The position numbers and the translations under genes are program-made. The notes beneath the pieces were generated by a model. It was not told where the DNA came from. It did not search any database and saw only the letters and a list, made by a program, of their open reading frames with translations. Positions 12,301 to 19,766 of a stretch of 64,000 nucleotides of DNA are shown here, piece after piece (the stretch's first letter is position 1; the number at the start of each line of letters is the position of its first letter). The DNA comes from Cyanobium gracile_A (GTDB lineage Bacteria; Cyanobacteriota; Cyanobacteriia; PCC-6307; Cyanobiaceae): positions 1 to 64,000 of the forward strand of contig NZ_JAYGHY010000010.1 in assembly GCF_034931305.1 (NCBI RefSeq), written 5' to 3'.

Positions 12301-12433
12301 GAGCGAATGCAGCAACTCCGCGCCGGGATGCACCCGGAAGCCGGCAGCCTGTAGCCACTGCTGCAAGTCACTGGGTGATCAATTAGGACCTGCGATCAGA
12401 GAAACATCACAATCGACTGCGAACTTTCAGAGT

Positions 12434-13192
12434 ATGCTCGTCAGGCTACTGAAGAGGGTGCGATCTTTGTCAGTCATGTGGGTTGAGGACTCGTTTGATG
12501 TGGAGCCTGGCATTGGCGTCGCCTGTGCCCGAGATAACTCGACCTCAGATCCTCTGTTTAAGCAGGCTCAAGACCATCTGCGCCGTGAACTGTCTTTATT
12601 CCTGCTCACCAAGGATGATGTCGACATTGTCTATAGGCCACAATGTAGCCTGCTGTTGACAAGCTCCTTAGATCATATTGAATCCAACAACAAGATTCGT
12701 GATGCCTACGGTTCCGGAGTTCCGGTCGTGCTGGCCTCCGATATTGTTACATGCTCTGTCGGAGAAAGAATTCGAGCATTCCTTGCGCCTTCGCGTCATG
12801 CGGATTACTGTAATGACAAACAAGAATTTGAGGGGTCATGGCATCTCGCTAGCCACGTCCTGAAGGCCAGCGATAGGTTTTTTGCGACGCACACTCGGGC
12901 TGGAGGTAAGTTGAAGTGCATTGAGCGCATTGAAGAGCATCTGCGCAGTGTTATTGGCGAGCCCCAGGAAGTGGGCAATGCGCTTCCCCAAAAGCAGCTG
13001 ATCGATTTCGTTGTCGTGCCAACTCTCCGCACACATTCAAAAAACCTCAGGCTTGCGGTCAATCGGCATCCTCCTGTTCCAGTGATTCGCTCTTACGAAC
13101 TAATTGATAAAGCCGAAGGCGATGAGGTGCCAGCATGGATTTGGCAGGGCGGTGAAATGTGGGCATATCCTCGGAAGTACAATCCTCGATAG
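12434..13192 (+). CDS. Unrecognised 252-residue protein encoded by low-G+C DNA between two ligA copies
   Basis: An ATG at 12434 opens 252 codons to a TAG; an in-frame ATG at 12476 is an alternative start. I do not recognise a family. The protein is soluble and mixed in composition, with no signal peptide, membrane helix or repeats; it has a central H-A-D-Y-C segment and an aromatic C-terminal end (A-W-I-W-Q-G-G-E-M-W). Base composition is strikingly different from the region: by my count 12661-12720 has about 43% G+C, against about 75% at 14041-14100. It runs opposite to both ligA copies and is the only cargo-like gene in the low-G+C patch (about 12370-14003). It could be an intact horizontally acquired gene or a gene captured during recombination at ligA. 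Confidence 0.6.
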   Translation: MLVRLLKRVRSLSVMWVEDSFDVEPGIGVACARDNSTSDPLFKQAQDHLRRELSLFLLTKDDVDIVYRPQCSLLLTSSLDHIESNNKIRDAYGSGVPVVLASDIVTCSVGERIRAFLAPSRHADYCNDKQEFEGSWHLASHVLKASDRFFATHTRAGGKLKCIERIEEHLRSVIGEPQEVGNALPQKQLIDFVVVPTLRTHSKNLRLAVNRHPPVPVIRSYELIDKAEGDEVPAWIWQGGEMWAYPRKYNPR

Positions 13193-13285
13193 CTGTCCAC
13201 CGAATCGAACTAGAATCAAATATCCGAGCAGTTTCGAGAATTTATTATGTGTCTTTGCGCCCGGATTGTCTTTTGACTTCCGTTA

Positions 13286-15355
13286 TTATGTTTCATTCAG
13301 CAAAGTCTTTAGCTCATGTTCGTCTAGCACTTGAATTCCAAGGTTCTTGGCTTTGGTTAGCTTGCTGCCAGCTTTTTCCCCAGCTACGACGTAGTCTGTT
13401 TTGTTGCTCACGCTGCTGATTACCCTTCCCCCTGCTGCTTCGATCAGGGCCTGGGCATCGGCTCTCTTCAGCGTGGGTAGGGTACCGGTTAGCACAAAGC
13501 TCTTGTTGGCTAGAGCGGTAGGGCGTTGGCCGTGTAGCTGGTTTGTGTCATCTGAGAGAGCGAATTGGGCGTTTTCCGAAAGAAGGTTGCCAGTTTCCTG
13601 TTGAAGAGATTTGACTAAGTCTTCGTTGGCGCGCGTGGAAAACCAATTGATCAGGCTTTGAATAGTGCGCTCTCCAATGCCTGGTATTTCATGGAGGATT
13701 TCCGGCGTCTCATCAAGAGCGGAACGTAGATCGGTCACGCTTCTATACCGACTGGCCAGGGCTTTGGCATTTACCTCTCCCACGTGGTGTATCCCCAGGC
13801 CGTAGAGCTGGCGGTACCAGGGCTGCTGCTTAGAGGTCTCCAGGGCGGCCACCAGATTGCTTGCACTCTTCGTCCCCATTCCCTCCATGCTGGCCAGGAG
13901 AGCCGCATTGAGCTGGTAGAGATCCGCGATGGAGTGCACTAGTCGGTTTTCCACAAGTTGCTCGATCCGTTTTGCGCCCAGCCCTTTGATGTCAAGGGCC
14001 CCCTTGCTCACCCAGTGGCGCAGGGAGCCCCGCAGGATGGCGGGGCAGCCGTTGTTGACGCAGCGGGTGGCGGCTTCCCCCTCCTCGCGCACCAGCACCG
14101 AGCCGCATTCCGGGCAGGTGGCGGGCAGCTCCAGCCGGGCCGCTCCCTCCGGCCGCAACTCCTTCAGCACCCGCACCACCTCGGGGATGATCTCGCCGGC
14201 CTTGCGCACCACGATCGTGTCGCCGGCGCAGAGATCCAGCTCCGCCAGGCGGTCGGCGTTGTGGAGCGTGGCGCGGCTGACGCTGGTGCCGGCCAGGGGC
14301 ACCGGCTCGAACTCCGCCACCGGGGTGACGACCCCCGTGCGGCCCACCTGGCAGGTGAGACGCAGCAGGCGGCTGGGGGCCTCCTCGGCGGCGTATTTGA
14401 GGGCGATCGCCCAGCGGGGGGCCTTCTGGGTGAAGCCCGCCTCCTCCTGCAGGCGCAGGTCGTCGAGTTTCACCACCACCCCATCGGTGGCGTAGGGCAG
14501 ACCGCGGCGCTCCTGCTCCCAGCGGTCGCAGAAGGCCTTCACCGCCGCCAGGTCGGGGCAGAGGGCGCAGTGGGGATTGACGCAGAACCCGGCCGCCTTG
14601 AGCCAGTCAAGGGCCTGCCACTGGCTGCGGGGCCCGGCCAGCCAGTCGTCGGGCAGGTGCAGGGTGTAGGCGAAGAACGACAGGCCCCGCGCGGCCACCA
14701 CCTTCGGATCCAGCTGGCGCAGGGTGCCGGCACAGGCGTTGCGCGGGTTGGCGAACGGGGCTTCGCCCCGCTCGGCGCGCTCGGCATTGATGGCGGTGAA
14801 GGTGGCTTCGGGGATGAAGGCCTCACCGCGCACCTCCACCCAGGCCGGCGGCGACGCCAACGCCAGCCGCAGGGGCACGCTGCGGATCGTGCGCACGTTG
14901 GCGGTGATCTCCTCCCCCCGCTCCCCGTCACCCCGGGTGGCGGCCCGCACCAGCACCCCCTGCTCGTAGCTCAGGGCCAGGGCGTTGCCGTCGATCTTGA
15001 GCTCGCCCACCATCGGCAGGGCCGGCGCCTGGGAACCCTCCTGGGCTTCGCGGTCGAGCACCTTGAGCAGGCGGCCGTACCAGACGTCCAGGTCGTCAGG
15101 GGAAAAGGCGTTGTCGAGGCTCAGCAGGGGAACCCTGTGGGCCACGCTCGTGAAGCCTTCGGCCGGGGCTCCCCCCACCCGGCGGGTGGGGCTGTCGGGC
15201 CCGATCAGCTCCGGATCGGCCTCCTCGAGCGCCACCAACTCCCGGTAGAGCCGGTCGTAGACCGGATCCTCCATTTCGGGAGCATCGAGAACGTAGTAGG
15301 CATGGGCGGCGCGGTTGAGCAGCCGCCGCAGTTCTTCTGCCCGGGCTTGGGCCAC
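13286..15355 (-). CDS. ligA: NAD-dependent DNA ligase LigA, full length but mosaic
   Basis: 689 residues from a GTG start, the normal length for bacterial LigA. In order: the Ia and adenylation domains with Y-D-R-L-Y-R-E-L and the AMP-lysine motif L-K-I-D-G, OB fold, four-Cys zinc finger, helix-hairpin-helix repeats (I-P-G-I-G-E-R) and BRCT. It seals nicks in replication and repair. It is clearly a mosaic: codons upstream of about 14004 (the N-terminal two thirds) are very G+C rich, while 13286-14003 is visibly lower in G+C and encodes a divergent HhH/BRCT part (N-K-S-F-V-L-T-G-T-L-P-T-L-K-R) resembling lower-G+C picocyanobacterial ligases. All essential motifs are present, so it should be the working ligase. 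The stop of the next minus-strand gene region begins four bases downstream of its start side, at 15359. Confidence 0.93.
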   Translation of the reverse strand: MAQARAEELRRLLNRAAHAYYVLDAPEMEDPVYDRLYRELVALEEADPELIGPDSPTRRVGGAPAEGFTSVAHRVPLLSLDNAFSPDDLDVWYGRLLKVLDREAQEGSQAPALPMVGELKIDGNALALSYEQGVLVRAATRGDGERGEEITANVRTIRSVPLRLALASPPAWVEVRGEAFIPEATFTAINAERAERGEAPFANPRNACAGTLRQLDPKVVAARGLSFFAYTLHLPDDWLAGPRSQWQALDWLKAAGFCVNPHCALCPDLAAVKAFCDRWEQERRGLPYATDGVVVKLDDLRLQEEAGFTQKAPRWAIALKYAAEEAPSRLLRLTCQVGRTGVVTPVAEFEPVPLAGTSVSRATLHNADRLAELDLCAGDTIVVRKAGEIIPEVVRVLKELRPEGAARLELPATCPECGSVLVREEGEAATRCVNNGCPAILRGSLRHWVSKGALDIKGLGAKRIEQLVENRLVHSIADLYQLNAALLASMEGMGTKSASNLVAALETSKQQPWYRQLYGLGIHHVGEVNAKALASRYRSVTDLRSALDETPEILHEIPGIGERTIQSLINWFSTRANEDLVKSLQQETGNLLSENAQFALSDDTNQLHGQRPTALANKSFVLTGTLPTLKRADAQALIEAAGGRVISSVSNKTDYVVAGEKAGSKLTKAKNLGIQVLDEHELKTLLNET
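14004..14548. repeat. ligA-internal repeat, copy B
   Basis: The copy inside full-length ligA. 14020-14548 matches 11772-12300 at about 98%, and the 16 bases 14004-14019 match 11656-11671 exactly. Its left end coincides with the change from low-G+C to high-G+C sequence inside ligA. Confidence 0.85.
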
Positions 15356-15358
15356 GGC

Positions 15359-15781
15359 TCAGGCGGCCGCCAGCCGGGTGATGCGATCCACCCGCCAGGC
15401 CTCTTCCACCTTCACGAAGGTGAAGTCGAGCGGCAGTTCCTCCTTGCCGTCGGTCTTGAGCTTGACCGTCAGGATCACCTGGCCCTCCTGCAGCCGCGGC
15501 CGGCCGGACTTGAGGTTGCGGTACTTGTTGAGCTGCAGCCCGGCCAGGAAGCGGATGAACTGTTGGCGGTTGACGTGGGAGCGGTAGTTGCGGGTGGTCA
15601 GCAGGTAGGCCCCGTCCACCTGGCCGGAGGCCACCTGGGTGAAGAACTGCTTGATCAGCGGATTGATGCCCCGGGCGCTGAGCACCAGCCGGACCGCCGA
15701 GATGGTCCAGTACAGAAGCAAGCCACCGGCTCCCGCCAGCAGGAGCTTGGTGCCGATGTCGCGGGCCAGTCCCCAGTCCAT
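15359..15781 (-). CDS. Membrane-anchored protein with NTF2/DUF4864-like domain, function unknown
   Basis: 140 residues from the ATG at 15781; longer upstream readings run through the SprT gene region and are not credible. One N-terminal transmembrane helix (L-L-L-A-G-A-G-G-L-L-L-Y-W) precedes a compact alpha/beta domain beginning I-K-Q-F-F-T-Q-V-A-S-G-Q-V-D-G-A-Y. This has the look of small NTF2-like or DUF4864-like domains of cyanobacteria. It is co-oriented with ligA, whose GTG start is only four bases from this gene's stop, so the two are probably co-transcribed. It is divergent from the SprT-like gene. No catalytic residues can be named. Confidence 0.65.
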   Translation of the reverse strand: MDWGLARDIGTKLLLAGAGGLLLYWTISAVRLVLSARGINPLIKQFFTQVASGQVDGAYLLTTRNYRSHVNRQQFIRFLAGLQLNKYRNLKSGRPRLQEGQVILTVKLKTDGKEELPLDFTFVKVEEAWRVDRITRLAAA

Positions 15782-15842
15782 GGTGATCCCATCCGTTCGC
15801 AGCGTTGCAGAGTCTGACGGACGACCCCACCAGAATGGGCCG

Positions 15843-16370
15843 ATGCCCCTGGAACCGCTGCTGCCCCTGTTCCACCGGCTCAATCGCGAGCACTTCGACG
15901 GCCAGCTCACCCGCCAGGACAAGCCGCTGGTGGACGTGCGCTGGAGCGACGGCCGCCTCACCCGCACCGCCGGCCTCTACCGGCGTGGCCCCGACCTTTG
16001 CGAGATCGTTCTGTCCCGGCCCCTGCTGGAACCGTTGCCCCGGCAAGCCACCCTCGGCACCCTCTGCCACGAGATGATCCACGCCTGGGTGGATCGGGTG
16101 CTGGCGGTGCGGGAGGTGCATGGCCCCCACTTCCGGGCCCGGATGGCGGCGATCAACCAGGCCCAGGATGGTTTTGAGGTCAGCCTGCGGCACCGCTACC
16201 CCCTGCCGGTGGTCGCCAGCCGCTGGATAGCCCGTTGCCCGTGCTGCGGCAGCCGGACGCCCTACCAGCGTCGCCGGCAGGGACTGGCCTGCCGCCACTG
16301 CTGCGAGCGCCTCCATGGCGGCCGCTGGGATGCCAGCTGTCTGCTGGTGTTCGAGCCCAACACCGCCTAG
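15843..16370 (+). CDS. SprT-like zinc metalloprotease-fold protein
   Basis: 175 residues from the ATG at 15843. The zinc-binding helix C-H-E-M-I-H-A-W contains the HExxH motif, and a third ligand is probably in H-G-P-H-F about 20 residues later. A C-terminal zinc ribbon follows (C-P-C-C-G and C-R-H-C), as in bacterial SprT and eukaryotic Spartan-type proteins. Bacterial members have no settled substrate; eukaryotic relatives cut DNA-protein crosslinks. It is divergent from the gene at 15359-15781 with a 61-base gap. The stop codon TAG is embedded in a promoter-like CCTAGGTT. Confidence 0.85.
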   Translation: MPLEPLLPLFHRLNREHFDGQLTRQDKPLVDVRWSDGRLTRTAGLYRRGPDLCEIVLSRPLLEPLPRQATLGTLCHEMIHAWVDRVLAVREVHGPHFRARMAAINQAQDGFEVSLRHRYPLPVVASRWIARCPCCGSRTPYQRRRQGLACRHCCERLHGGRWDASCLLVFEPNTA

Positions 16371-16373
16371 GTT
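16368..16373 (+). promoter_or_regulatory. Possible -10 element TAGGTT
   Basis: TAGGTT fits the relaxed TANNNT -10 pattern of picocyanobacterial promoters. It lies 20 bases upstream of the small ORF at 16394 and about 125 bases upstream of the gene at 16499. No good -35 element is visible. Confidence 0.3.
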
Positions 16374-16393
16374 CGCCGCAGGTGTTGGGGCCG

Positions 16394-16489
16394 ATGGCGA
16401 CGTTTCTGTGGACCCTGGAATGGGGTGGTTTCACCATTGCCCTGGTGGGGATGGGGCGGGAGCACTGGCTCTCCGGTCGGCGCCGTTAA
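16394..16489 (+). CDS. Possible 31-residue small protein
   Basis: ATG to TAA, 31 codons, giving a tryptophan-rich, mildly hydrophobic N-terminal half (M-A-T-F-L-W-T-L-E-W-G-G) and a basic tail G-R-R-R. It follows a TAGGTT element by 20 bases and ends nine bases before the next gene. It does not match any small photosystem or cytochrome b6f subunit I know. It could be a genuine micropeptide, a leader for the gene at 16499, or chance. Confidence 0.2.
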   Translation: MATFLWTLEWGGFTIALVGMGREHWLSGRRR

Positions 16490-16498
16490 AATGGCCTG

Positions 16499-17131
16499 AT
16501 GCCTACGACGGATCAGGGCTACGGCCGCGAGCGCGATCCCCGAGACCGCGAGTTCCGTGAGCGTGAAACGGCCCGGCGGCCAAGGGCCGGCACCGACCCG
16601 CTGGATCAACGGGTCGACCGCTGGGTGACGGCTGGGCGCCAGTTCGTCGAAGGGGTGGCGGGCTCCCGGCCTGGCGGCCGTCCGGCGCCTCGGGGCGCCG
16701 ACCGTCGCCCCCCGTTGCGGCCCCGCATGGACGAGCTCGGCCGCTGGGTGGAGGGGCGCCTCGACTGGCTTCTCGATGACGGGGACGACTGGCGCGAACC
16801 GTGGCAGGAGTCCGAACGCAGCACGCCTGTGCCGCCGCCCCCTGGGGAGCAGCAGCCCGCCGCGCCGGGCCGTCCGCGCCGCCAGGGACTTGAGGCGGTG
16901 TCGCGCCGCGGCCGGTCGGGATCCGCCCCGTCCCAGCCGCCGGCTCCAGAACCCCGTCCCAGCATGGGTACCGCCACCACCGGCGATGGCGACTGGCCCG
17001 ATGACGCCAGCTTCACCCTGCCCCGGTGGCAACGCCCCGAGTCCAGCGAGCGTCCCTCTCCCCCGGAAGCGGTGGCCAACTCCCCAGCCGACGGCCGGCC
17101 CCTGCCGCGCTCAAGCCGACGACGTCCCTGA
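16499..17131 (+). CDS. Arg/Pro-rich disordered protein, picocyanobacterial hypothetical
   Basis: 210 residues. The N-terminal half is highly charged (R-E-R-D-P-R-D-R-E-F). It contains a compact, probably helical core with W-V-T-A-G-R-Q-F-V-E-G-V-A-G and L-G-R-W-V-E-G-R-L-D-W-L-L-D-D. The C-terminal half is proline- and arginine-rich and probably disordered. There is no signal peptide or membrane helix. The helical core looks like a conserved family feature, but I cannot assign a function. It lies nine bases after the small ORF at 16394 and ends 67 bases before the DUF1269 gene. Confidence 0.6.
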   Translation: MPTTDQGYGRERDPRDREFRERETARRPRAGTDPLDQRVDRWVTAGRQFVEGVAGSRPGGRPAPRGADRRPPLRPRMDELGRWVEGRLDWLLDDGDDWREPWQESERSTPVPPPPGEQQPAAPGRPRRQGLEAVSRRGRSGSAPSQPPAPEPRPSMGTATTGDGDWPDDASFTLPRWQRPESSERPSPPEAVANSPADGRPLPRSSRRRP

Positions 17132-17198
17132 GCCATGGACACCGCCAGTTCGGACCGGAGTGGGTTAGGAATACCTTGTCATTGAAATCTTGTCGGCC

Positions 17199-17720
17199 AT
17201 GAGCAGCCTGGTGGTTGTTGGGTTTCCGTCCGTCGCGGAAGCGGACCAGGTCCGGCGTCAATTGGTGGAGATCCAGAAGGAGGAACTGATCGCCCTGGAG
17301 GATGCGGTCGTGGTGGAAGCGGAGCCGGACGGCAAGGTCCGCCTGCACCAGTCGCTCAACCTCACCAAAGCGGGGGCTCTCGGCGGTGGCTTCTGGGGAA
17401 CCCTCGTGGGCTTGCTGTTCCTCAATCCCCTGCTTGGGGCTGCCGTTGGGGCGGGTCTGGGGGCCGCTTCAGGCTCCCTGTCCGATCTGGGCATCAATGA
17501 CGGCTTCATGCGCGAGGTGGGAGAAACCCTCCCCCCCGGCAGTGCGGCTCTCTGCCTGCTGCTGCGCGATGCCACCCCCGACCGGCTGATCGACCGCCTG
17601 AGGGTTCACGCCCCCCACGCCAAGCTGCTGCGCACCAACCTCAGCACGACCGACGAGGACCGGCTGCGTCAGATGCTCGAGCAGGCGAGCAAGCAGGCCC
17701 AGGGACTGCGGTTGTCCTGA
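17199..17720 (+). CDS. DUF1269-family membrane-associated protein
   Basis: 173 residues from the ATG at 17199 (a TTG at 17190 is in frame). An alpha/beta N-terminal domain (L-V-V-V-G-F, then A-L-E-D-A-V-V-V) is followed by a glycine-rich hydrophobic hairpin (G-A-L-G-G-G-F-W-G-T-L-V-G-L-L-F). A C-terminal domain with F-M-R-E-V-G and S-A-A-L-C-L-L follows. This is the standard DUF1269 layout, a family of unknown function often induced by stress. The 3' end overlaps the convergent hypothetical gene by 80 bases. Confidence 0.8.
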   Translation: MSSLVVVGFPSVAEADQVRRQLVEIQKEELIALEDAVVVEAEPDGKVRLHQSLNLTKAGALGGGFWGTLVGLLFLNPLLGAAVGAGLGAASGSLSDLGINDGFMREVGETLPPGSAALCLLLRDATPDRLIDRLRVHAPHAKLLRTNLSTTDEDRLRQMLEQASKQAQGLRLS

Positions 17721-18159
17721 GCTTCGGGTTGACCCGGAAGCTGCAGCCCCTCTGACGCAATTCCCTGTTGACCGGCTTCACCAGGTCGCTGGGAACGTCA
17801 TCGGCCATCTCCTCAACGGAGATGCTGATCGACGGTGAGCCGTTCTGAAGGGCACTGAGCAGATCCGCCCAGAGGCTCACCATCGTGCGCTGGGCCTGGG
17901 GCACCAGCCCCAGCCTCTCCAGGTGGGGGGCACATCCCTGATGCAGCCAGAGGCTGGAGTGGTGATGGCCGGGCTGGGGGCGCATGGCCAGGCCGGCCGC
18001 CAGGGCTTCGGCGGTGGGCTCGCCGCCGCTGCGGCGTAGGCCGGAGGCCACCAGCAGTTTCCCGGTGTGGACGGCTGACACGCCATAGCGGCGGCCCAGT
18101 TCGGTGAGGGTGAGCCAGTCGCCTCCGGGTGGGGTCTGGGCGCTGTGGCGGGTAGACAT
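17641..18159 (-). CDS. Hypothetical protein with HTH-like N-terminus
   Basis: 172 residues. The N-terminus L-T-L-T-E-L-G-R-R-Y-G-V-S reads like a helix-turn-helix of the kind used to choose a DNA site, followed by K-L-L-V-A-S-G-L-R. The middle contains H-H-H-S-S-L-W. The last about 25 residues are low-complexity and fall in the 80-base convergent overlap with the DUF1269 gene, so the C-terminus may be an extension without function. A small regulator is possible; no direct evidence beyond the HTH-like segment. Confidence 0.5.
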   Translation of the reverse strand: MSTRHSAQTPPGGDWLTLTELGRRYGVSAVHTGKLLVASGLRRSGGEPTAEALAAGLAMRPQPGHHHSSLWLHQGCAPHLERLGLVPQAQRTMVSLWADLLSALQNGSPSISISVEEMADDVPSDLVKPVNRELRQRGCSFRVNPKLRTTAVPGPACSPARASDAAGPRRSC

Positions 18160-18267
18160 GGAGGCGGAATCGAGTAACCGAATCCTGCCCGTGACCCCTG
18201 AAGCGTCAATTCGTCAACAGGAAACCGCCACATGGTGTTACCGAATTGATGAGACTTTACGAACAAT

Positions 18268-18849
18268 TCAGGTTTCGGCCGGGCCCAGCCAGCGCTCCAG
18301 CGCCGGGGAGAACACCTCCCTGATCACCGTGAGTTCCCTCCCCTGGCGAAAGAAGCGGTAGTGGCGGCTCCAGAAGGGGCCCTTGCAGCCGAAGCGCTCC
18401 TTCAGCCAGGGTTCCTGCACCTGGCCGAAACCATCCACCTCCCGGTACAGCTCTGCCCGTCCGGCCGAGAGGCTGCGCCAGATCGGCAGGCGGCGATCCT
18501 GCAGATGGGCCTCCGCCTCGGCCTGGTTCCACCAGCTCTCCGCCCAGCCCAGGGCCTGGGGCCCGCAGGTGAGCCACACCTGTCGCCGCAGCAGGGGCTC
18601 GGCCAGGTGGGCCACCTCCGCCGGAGCCCCTGGCGATCCCCCCGGTTCGGAGGCCATGGCGATCAGTTCGACCTCCACCGGCAGGCCGGTGAGCAGTTGC
18701 AGGTGCCGGGTCGGGCTGCCGTCTCCAAGCAGCAGCAGCTTCCAGGGCCCGGTGAGTTCCCGGCCGGTCGGCAGACCCTGGCGTTCGGCGGCGTTGGCCT
18801 GCCACAGAAAGCCGGGAGAGGGCCACAGGCCGCCGGAGTCAGGGGTCAT
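18268..18849 (-). CDS. Chorismate lyase of the DUF98 (Ycf21-like) family
   Basis: 193 residues. Conserved blocks include L-L-L-G-D-G-S-P-T-R-H-L-Q, then R-R-Q-V-W-L, S-L-S-A-G-R-A-E-L-Y-R-E and G-P-F-W-S-R-H-Y-R-F-F, ending V-F-S-P-A-L-E-R. This matches the cyanobacterial and plastid DUF98/Ycf21 chorismate pyruvate-lyase family, which makes 4-hydroxybenzoate, the head group precursor of plastoquinone. The protein is cytoplasmic. The 107-base gap before the HTH-like gene downstream probably carries that gene's own promoter; the PilP-like gene lies 34 bases upstream and is co-oriented. Confidence 0.82.
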   Translation of the reverse strand: MTPDSGGLWPSPGFLWQANAAERQGLPTGRELTGPWKLLLLGDGSPTRHLQLLTGLPVEVELIAMASEPGGSPGAPAEVAHLAEPLLRRQVWLTCGPQALGWAESWWNQAEAEAHLQDRRLPIWRSLSAGRAELYREVDGFGQVQEPWLKERFGCKGPFWSRHYRFFRQGRELTVIREVFSPALERWLGPAET

Positions 18850-18864
18850 GGCGGGCTGGGGCGC

Positions 18865-18896
18865 GGGTCAGTAGCCGTTCGGGTCAGTAGCCGTTA
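18865..18896. repeat. 16-base tandem duplication at a gene end
   Basis: GGGTCAGTAGCCGTTC (18865-18880) is followed directly by GGGTCAGTAGCCGTTA (18881-18896). The second unit contains the last codons (N-G-Y) and the stop of the 18884-19741 gene; the first repeats them just downstream. Confidence 0.9.
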
Positions 18897-19741
18897 CTGA
18901 TCGAGATGCGCCGGACCTCGCCGCCGCGCTCGATCAGGGCGGTATCGCCATCGGCGGAGCGCAGGCGCCAGCCGCTGCCACCGATCGCTTCTCCGGTGTT
19001 GACGCTGGTGGAGCTTCCCCCCATCTGGAAGATCGCCGAGGCAGGGCGTCCCGCCGAGCCCACAACACCGACCAGCTCCGGAACGGCACCGCCCCCACCG
19101 ACCGGGGCGGCGCTGCGCTCGGGGTAGGCCCCGCCGCTGCTGGCGGGGGGGGCGGCGGCGGCCAGTTTCGGGCTCACCGGCACCCGCAGGACTGGGGCCC
19201 TCGCCCCCTCCTGCTGGGGCAGCTGGGACAGCTGCTCGATCCAGGGTTCTTCCGGTGGAGGCGGGAGCTGGTCGCCGGACAGCGGCAGCATGGTCTGGCC
19301 ACCGCTGACCAGGTTGGTGCCACCCACGGCCCCGAGCGGGGCCGGATTGGCCGGCCCGAGACTGCGTAACCGTTCCACCAGCAACAGGCTGCGCTCCTGC
19401 GTGAGGGCTTGCTGCATGCGGCTGGAGTGGGTCAGGTACAGCACCGAGCTGGCGACGCTGATCATGCAGACCCCGCCCATTGCCGTCAGCAGCAGGGTGT
19501 GGCGGTCGGGCCGTGCCGGGGTGGGGGCCATTGAAGGGGATGGAGTGGCCGGACGTCCCCGCAACCGTCGAGTGGGGGTGGCCACCGGCAGTGGTGGCGG
19601 CGGCTCGGCCTGGGCCGCCACATCGAGATCAATGGTGGCCTCAGGGTCGAACACCCGGTTCATCATCTGCTCGGCCTTCAGCTCCCAGTAGGCACGGGAG
19701 GTGGGGATGCCGCGCAGGGGGCGCCGAGGGGAGGGGCTCAC
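18884..19741 (-). CDS. Membrane-anchored protein with PilP/GspC-like C-terminal domain
   Basis: 285 residues from a GTG at 19741, which is preferred because an upstream ATG at 19855 lies inside mnmG. A basic N-terminus contains Y-W-E-L-K-A-E-Q-M-M-N-R. One transmembrane helix follows (about 82-103), then a long Pro/Ala/Gly-rich periplasmic linker, and a C-terminal small beta domain: L-V-G-V-V-G, then A-I-F-Q-M-G-G-S-S, V-N-T-G-E-A-I-G-G-S-G-W and A-L-I-E-R-G-G-E-V-R-R. That end resembles the HR/PilP-type domains of type II secretion and type IV pilus inner-membrane proteins, though no pilus gene is adjacent. Function unknown. Confidence 0.6.
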   Translation of the reverse strand: MSPSPRRPLRGIPTSRAYWELKAEQMMNRVFDPEATIDLDVAAQAEPPPPLPVATPTRRLRGRPATPSPSMAPTPARPDRHTLLLTAMGGVCMISVASSVLYLTHSSRMQQALTQERSLLLVERLRSLGPANPAPLGAVGGTNLVSGGQTMLPLSGDQLPPPPEEPWIEQLSQLPQQEGARAPVLRVPVSPKLAAAAPPASSGGAYPERSAAPVGGGGAVPELVGVVGSAGRPASAIFQMGGSSTSVNTGEAIGGSGWRLRSADGDTALIERGGEVRRISISNGY

Positions 19742-19766
19742 GTGCAGTCCTCGGCGAAGGCGTGCG

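Larger units (their letters stand above)
10935..12369 (-). pseudogene. 5'-truncated second copy of ligA (NAD-dependent DNA ligase), crossing an assembly gap
   Basis: On the minus strand this encodes the OB-fold/zinc-finger/HhH/BRCT part of LigA. The four-cysteine zinc finger (C-P-E-C and C-V-N-N-G-C) and the C-terminal BRCT (F-V-L-T-G-T-L-P) are intact. The first about 255 residues, including the catalytic K-x-D-G lysine, are missing; an in-frame stop lies just upstream of 12369. The 3' half (10935-11655) is high-G+C and looks like the native ligA end. The 100-N run at 11672-11771 breaks the reading frame only because 100 is not a multiple of 3: joining the flanks directly restores G-S-L-R-H-W exactly as in the intact copy. 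It cannot be a functional ligase by itself. Confidence 0.85.

Noticed and set aside
11536..12366. Separate hypothetical gene created by the N run
   Set aside because: It is the ligA fragment read out of frame across 100 N; the frame is restored if the flanks are joined.
12361..12378. Inverted match of CACCCAGTG near the ligA fragment end to the repeat boundary at 11663
   Set aside because: The shared string is only nine bases and could be chance; not enough to propose a recombination site.
10899..15358. Transposon or prophage at the ligA locus
   Set aside because: No transposase, integrase, terminal inverted repeats or tRNA gene is visible; homologous or illegitimate recombination explains the layout with fewer assumptions, though the N gap could hide something.
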